Below, one piece after another: positions 6,901 to 9,813 of a stretch of DNA of 9,813 nucleotides. Both the position numbers and the translations under genes were made by a program. Numbering within the stretch: position 1 is the first letter of the stretch; each line of letters starts with the position of its first letter. The notes beneath the pieces were generated by a model. The model did not search any database, was not told the origin of the DNA, and saw only the letters and a program-made list of their open reading frames with translations. The stretch comes from Elusimicrobia bacterium RIFCSPLOWO2_01_FULL_59_12 (GTDB lineage: Bacteria; Elusimicrobiota; Elusimicrobia; 2-01-FULL-59-12). The stretch is from positions 19,793-29,605 of the forward strand of contig MGUR01000015.1 of the NCBI GenBank assembly GCA_001800075.1. The letters run 5' to 3'.

Positions 6901-7030
6901 TGACCGAACCCAGGACGGGAAACGGCGCAAGAATATCCGCCGAGTGAGCCGGAAGTGAACATTGGAGGCACAGCAGGCTGGCGAGGAGAATTCGCGGATG
7001 ACGGTTACTGAATGATGATGAGTTTGCCAT
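3962..7030 (-). CDS. Large exported tetratricopeptide-repeat protein
   Basis: The 1022-residue protein carries a signal peptide (MANSSSFSNRHPRILLASLLCLQCSLPAHS, likely cut near 30/31 before ADI) and then is almost entirely TPR-like helical hairpins with no enzymatic domain visible. Clear units lie at about 217-250, 254-285, 410-440 (GLASYRSGDYDRALEVYQEL), 493-525, 574-606, 607-640, 756-790 (GASLFNAGKYEPSQKLFEKI), 793-825, 830-863 (GVCLFRKGSYEDAVKDFEIF), 867-900 and 903-935; the stretch 100-215 is more diverged. Many units have the 'Y/F-P' end (KFP, SYPND, KYPSHA) typical of BamD/YbgF-type periplasmic TPRs. ATG 7030 sits 26 bases inside the preceding surface-protein gene and has no good ribosome site, suggesting translational coupling; no better start keeps the signal peptide. 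Its TGA overlaps the next start (ATGA). A periplasmic or envelope scaffold for the surface protein is inferred from context. Confidence 0.93.
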   Translation of the reverse strand: MANSSSFSNRHPRILLASLLCLQCSLPAHSADILAPFPVLGSVNVPEAHWNEVPNLLSHLQESVTAEPIRFELEAAAGEQYFRLSLLEESRKAFQRLVRAKKPSPSLFIQKTSQLRLAELLLLQGKADETIKQLAPLASDPNPYVSEEAIFLQARSCVLKRDWRTLNALITQLLRKNPGFADDLALNLMRGLAAMEQGHLDVAISFFKRYPEEPSALYYQAVCFIKKREISSALPIYQQILQRTPRSEWVDRLRFELGEAFYNAKDFRFAQQFFTPVTRPQADPGLRPLALHRIACIYFERKEYTECEKLMPMLLKQFPKHALRSQWTYLYAAIPIFKKDWKKAIQEQKAALETERGLAPQLHGVDAAQLRQTAEFRILWAHLLLNNYVGARRLADAFIRRYPDGPTTAYAYLAKGLASYRSGDYDRALEVYQELLNKFPESSACGKAVYLMTLCLHSASDPFRTAGILNEVHDRMQKSEAKRIDEWTESTLYWVAQAYFQLNDLVNAEKIYKEFIERSPQSTLVPYALEALGATMSAQGPKRDGEAIIALNQAELRSRDLNDKAFAEQVQVELGKVYYNQRSFSKASAMWSRLVQVSTQPAVRVEALYREADALTRQDYYSEAIAKWKALVREPKFKGSPWIPEAMIRIGNTQAGLGQWAEAASTFNALKQSYAGTEAGKEGAFQLIQCTFNQGELPRAVEHLLAFSTQYPDDARIPKIADNLLSAFHQKKVTIPASQQAQLLKLAPGSAGGAALLWEKGASLFNAGKYEPSQKLFEKIMLSYPNDEYAPLAYFYNADCFFWMQKWDEAASAYQNFYLSFPKAERVPNAMFQKGVCLFRKGSYEDAVKDFEIFLKKYPSHALAKEAWLNIALAYKKAFQLDKSVKAYKYVISNYGDDSKINAVWLQMGSLLEVQGKRTEAIGVYRKIPSSAPEFAEALYRKAMLHEQAHNPAEVRASLEELRALSDKKNQFRAAALVKLSEIYEQEGAAASKLRALYQDLRASSADPEIVKQATQRLQELK
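3971..3975 (-). promoter_or_regulatory. Ribosome binding site for the OmpA-like gene (ATG 3965)
   Basis: AGGAG on the minus strand lies five bases ahead of ATG 3965-3963, inside the last codons of the TPR gene, whose TGA overlaps that ATG. This combination supports ATG 3965 as the original start and places the palindromic element inside the coding sequence, not upstream of it. Confidence 0.7.
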
Positions 7031-9812
7031 GTTTCGTGGTCGATGGACTTTCGATCACGTACAAGTATACTCCGCTCGCAATCGTTTCACCAGAATTATT
7101 TCTAACCGTCCAGTCATAGACCGGCGTGTTCACGTGGACGCTGAAGACGAGGCGGCCCGAGATCGTATAGATGCGGATATGGGAGTCGGACCCGAGGCCG
7201 TCGAAGTGAATGGCGCCGCCTCCGGTCGTCGACTTGTACGGCACAGGGTACGCCTTGGCTCCGCTGACATCGTAATCCACCATGGTGACGAACGCCGACC
7301 CGCTGATGGCGCCCTGAGTGGCGGTGACTCGGATGTTGGTGCCGATGGAGCCGGACTGGAACACGCCGGCCCCGCTGATGTTTCCGCCCGTGGTTGACCA
7401 CGCGACGGAGGTCAGGGACATCGGATTATTGAATTGGTCCCGTCCCGACGCCGTGAAGGTCTGACTGTTTCGCACGTTGATGGTGACATTGTTCGGGCTG
7501 ACGGAAATCGCGGTCAAGGCCTGGTTCAAAGTCCTCGGAGCCGTGGTGGCGGTCGCAGAGCCGTTGGTATTGGCGATCGTGCATCGGAGGACGTAGGTCC
7601 CCGCCGCGTTAAAAGTCACGGCCGCGTTTTTCGCGGCATTGGTCCCGTTCGGGCTGACGGAAATCGCGGCCGGTCCGGATTCCAAGGTCCAGGCGTACGT
7701 CAGGCTGGATTCGCCGTCCACATTGTCGTTGCCCAGCGCGGACAGGACGCCGGTGCGATTGTCAGGATTTAAAGAGAGGTTCGGCAAGGTGACGAAATAG
7801 GGCCCCGCGGCGACCACGGTGATGGCGGCCGTTCCCGGCGTCGCGCTGCCCACCGAGGCGGTCAAGGTGAACGGGCCTCCGGGGGTCGCGGCCGTGAAGG
7901 TGGTCGAAACGCCGTTGGCCGGGTTGCGCGTGCCGCCGCCGCTGAGGGTCCAGTCGACAGGCTGGCCCGCGATGACGCCGCCAAATTGATCGAGCACGGT
8001 GGCCGTGAAGGCCTGCGTGTTGCCGGTGACCACGGTAGCCGTCAAAGGCGCCACGGAGATCGAAGCCGGGGTCTGGCCGACGTTGACGTTATCCGTCTCC
8101 GTATCGACCAAATAGGGATTGACGCCATTGTGATCTCTCACCTCTAAGGTCACCGCGTAACCGCCGTTGGACGGGAAGTTGACAACCATCGCGGGACACG
8201 CGCCGCTCCCGTCGGTCGGCTGGTCGTTGGCGGAACCCAGCGTCGCGCCGTTATTGACGGAATAATGACAAACCATGCTGCCGGGCCCGCCGTTATCCGT
8301 CGCCGACGCGCTGCAGGTGGTCGTGTTCAAGAGCGTGTCGGGGCAGACCAGGCTGGTGATGTTCGGCGCCTCGTTCGGCGTGGTCGCCGAACCCAGGCCG
8401 AACCAGGGGCTGTCCGGCCATGTCGGGCGCGACTGATTGCGGGTCCGCACGCGTCCAAAGTATTGGGTTTCTGGAATTACACCGCTGTTGATCGTCACGG
8501 ATTGGGCCGCGCCCGCGGCTTTCGGCCCGGTCGACGTCAAACATCCCACCGTGAATCCGGCATTCTGGCAGGCCTGGAATTCATAGGTGGATGTCGCGCC
8601 ATTGGGGTTCAAGGAAGCGTCGGTAAAGTTGGCGACCAAGGTGCGGGGGCCCGTCGCGCTCATGCTGCCCGCGGTAGGCGCGAAGGGCGTCGTGGTAAAG
8701 GACGTTGGATTAAAGTTAAGGGTCGAGGAACACCCTGAGGTTTCAGTCAACACGATCTGGACGGTGTTGTAGACGGTATTCGGCGTTAAACTGCCCAGCG
8801 CGGTCGAACGGGCGCCCGTAGGGTCCCCGGTTCCGCTGAGAAGGGTGGTCCCGTTTGCCCGGATCAGCCATGACTGGATGCTGCCGGCTCCGATCAAACC
8901 GGATATATTAAAAGTCGCGCTTGAATTCCCCACCATGGGTATGGTGAATGTGCCGCCCCAGGCAAGCGTAGAAAAGCCGGTCCCATTCCGAACCGCGCTC
9001 GAGGCCCATCCCGTGGAGGACCCATCCCCGTTGCCGACCAAGGCTTGTCCGGTAGGGGTGTAGGCCGTGCCGGGATTGAGGGCCGTGATGACGCGAGTCG
9101 CCGTATCGGTCGGCGTAGCGCCGCTGATCTGATCCGTCAAGCAACTGCCCCCCGTGCCGCTGGCGCACAGGTTATACATGGTATAGGACGGGTTGGCCGG
9201 AGCCCCCCCGGAGTTTTCCGCGGTGATCTGAACGGAGCAGTGCGTGATGTTGCTGGTGGTCACAGGCCCCGGGAAAGCCGGGGTGGTCCATAAGGGACCG
9301 CGCGTCTGACCCGCCGCGGGCACATTCACGCCGAAAGGATAAACGACCCTTCCCAAATATTCATACTTCACATTCGGTTTGAACCCGCCGTTCTGCGTGT
9401 ACATCGTGTTATCGATGGTTTGGTTGCCATTGGCCCCCCCGAAGCCGATCGGCGCGAGCGTCTGATTATTCGCCGGGGTAATCAGGTCATGGATATCCAG
9501 CCGGACCAGTGAAACATTGGGCACGTCGGCCGCGGGCACGTTTTTGCGGACAATGATCGTGTTTATCGTCGAATCCCCGGGCGGAACGGGAGCGGCAAAA
9601 ACATTCGAAGGATAGGCCAGCGTGGACGTGTTGCCAATGAGCGTCCAAGAGGAACATCCGGCCAAGTTGTAAATACCCGTCCCGTTGGGACAGGCCTGCG
9701 CGTAAAAGAAGTACGCGGTATTGCCCAGGATCTGCTGAACGGCGCCGCCGAACACGGTCGACGCTGGCGTTTGGCTACCATTGGGCGCGAAAGCCGTGCT
9801 GATCACGCGCGC
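7005..9812 (-). CDS. Multidomain surface protein / putative adhesin with FlgD-like (T9SS-type) C-terminal domain, N-terminus outside window
   Basis: The frame is open to the right edge; a GTG at 9806 is almost certainly an internal valine, so the signal peptide is not seen. Counting from that codon (933 residues): an unassigned T/N/G-rich region (1-175), three FN3-like stretches (about 175-275, 280-372, 373-476, the last with 'TQYFGRVRTRNQS'), a cysteine-containing PKD/Ig-like segment (477-577), a BIG-like domain (578-667, ISVAPLTATVVTGNTQAF), a PKD/Ig-like domain (668-757, YAWTLESGP...GTYVLRCTI), a BIG2-like domain (765-845, ISVSPNNVTINVRNSQTF) and a C-terminal domain (848-933) with YPVPYKS, IRIYTISGRLV, SGVYLYVIES and the end GKLIIIQ. 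Such tails are FlgD-like and, in Bacteroidota, serve as type IX secretion signals. Composition is rich in T, S, N and G with few charges, as usual for secreted surface proteins. Cysteines are mostly paired within domains (C39/C51, C214/C222, C413/C422). Adhesion is inferred; no enzymatic motif is seen. Confidence 0.92.
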   Translation of the reverse strand, partial: ARVISTAFAPNGSQTPASTVFGGAVQQILGNTAYFFYAQACPNGTGIYNLAGCSSWTLIGNTSTLAYPSNVFAAPVPPGDSTINTIIVRKNVPAADVPNVSLVRLDIHDLITPANNQTLAPIGFGGANGNQTIDNTMYTQNGGFKPNVKYEYLGRVVYPFGVNVPAAGQTRGPLWTTPAFPGPVTTSNITHCSVQITAENSGGAPANPSYTMYNLCASGTGGSCLTDQISGATPTDTATRVITALNPGTAYTPTGQALVGNGDGSSTGWASSAVRNGTGFSTLAWGGTFTIPMVGNSSATFNISGLIGAGSIQSWLIRANGTTLLSGTGDPTGARSTALGSLTPNTVYNTVQIVLTETSGCSSTLNFNPTSFTTTPFAPTAGSMSATGPRTLVANFTDASLNPNGATSTYEFQACQNAGFTVGCLTSTGPKAAGAAQSVTINSGVIPETQYFGRVRTRNQSRPTWPDSPWFGLGSATTPNEAPNITSLVCPDTLLNTTTCSASATDNGGPGSMVCHYSVNNGATLGSANDQPTDGSGACPAMVVNFPSNGGYAVTLEVRDHNGVNPYLVDTETDNVNVGQTPASISVAPLTATVVTGNTQAFTATVLDQFGGVIAGQPVDWTLSGGGTRNPANGVSTTFTAATPGGPFTLTASVGSATPGTAAITVVAAGPYFVTLPNLSLNPDNRTGVLSALGNDNVDGESSLTYAWTLESGPAAISVSPNGTNAAKNAAVTFNAAGTYVLRCTIANTNGSATATTAPRTLNQALTAISVSPNNVTINVRNSQTFTASGRDQFNNPMSLTSVAWSTTGGNISGAGVFQSGSIGTNIRVTATQGAISGSAFVTMVDYDVSGAKAYPVPYKSTTGGGAIHFDGLGSDSHIRIYTISGRLVFSVHVNTPVYDWTVRNNSGETIASGVYLYVIESPSTTKHGKLIIIQ
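7491..7669. repeat. Exact 23-bp direct repeat within adjacent Ig-like domains of the surface protein
   Basis: The 23 bases at 7491-7513 recur exactly at 7647-7669 (core GGGCTGACGGAAATCGCGG). On the minus strand both encode AISVSPN (residues 766-772 and 714-720). A diverged third version (ISVAP) is at residues 582-587. At 766-772 the motif starts a BIG2-like domain, its usual place; at 714-720 it sits mid-domain in the PKD/Ig-like unit. Identity at third codon positions over all eight codons points to recent local copying rather than selection on the protein alone. Confidence 0.8.
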
Positions 9813-9813
9813 A

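Noticed and set aside
9804..9806. GTG as the start of the adhesin gene
   Set aside because: No signal peptide follows, codons before it are open to the window edge, and the sequence after it already looks like the interior of a secreted protein.

Overview
The window is GC-rich bacterial chromosomal DNA from a Gram-negative (diderm) organism. The evidence is a lipoprotein-type MltA murein hydrolase, OmpA-like domains, exported TPR proteins and a surface protein ending in a FlgD-like / type IX secretion-like C-terminal domain. That C-terminal style (a YPVP motif, 'GRLV', 'SGVYLY', a 'GKLIIIQ' end), together with scattered palindromic repeats of the 'GTCATTCCCGCGAAAGCGGG' and 'CTCCTCGCAATGAC' kinds, recalls Elusimicrobiota, Omnitrophota or a similar uncultured phylum. 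The phylum is an inference from style and is not proven.

Layout. On the plus strand at the left edge are the end of an unrecognised gene (to 209) and, after a 1-base gap, a compact BadF/BadG-type sugar kinase (211-1029) whose last residues and stop codon lie in a palindromic repeat (1005-1030). Everything from 1032 to the right edge is coded on the minus strand and transcribed right to left: a large partial multidomain surface protein (7005 to beyond the right edge), a 1022-residue exported TPR protein (3962-7030), a FlgD-like plus OmpA-like protein (2952-3965), a small TPR plus OmpA-like protein (2395-2952), a 113-bp palindromic element (2269-2381) and mltA (1032-2249). The first four overlap head to tail by 26, 4 and 1 bases and almost certainly form one operon with coupled translation. 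mltA is separated by 145 bases that are mostly repeat, so its membership is uncertain. No gene-free stretch exceeds 300 bases.

How the genes may work together. The surface protein is built like an adhesin (FN3-like, PKD/Ig-like and BIG2-like domains followed by a sorting-type domain). The genes after it encode an exported TPR scaffold and two proteins with degenerate OmpA-like folds, one of which also has a FlgD-like domain like that of the surface protein's tail. A cell-envelope module that displays or anchors the adhesin is a reasonable inference, with MltA possibly opening the murein locally. No secretion-pore genes are visible.

The most striking sequence feature is at 3811-3950. A palindromic element, joined to a fragment of a second repeat family, sits in frame directly behind a well-placed start codon (ATG 3965, AGGAG, ATGA overlap). 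It now encodes the extended N-terminus and much of the export signal of the OmpA-like protein, and it also brings a Shine-Dalgarno-like sequence in front of an internal ATG. This resembles the in-frame palindromic elements known from Rickettsia, but in an unrelated-looking repeat family.
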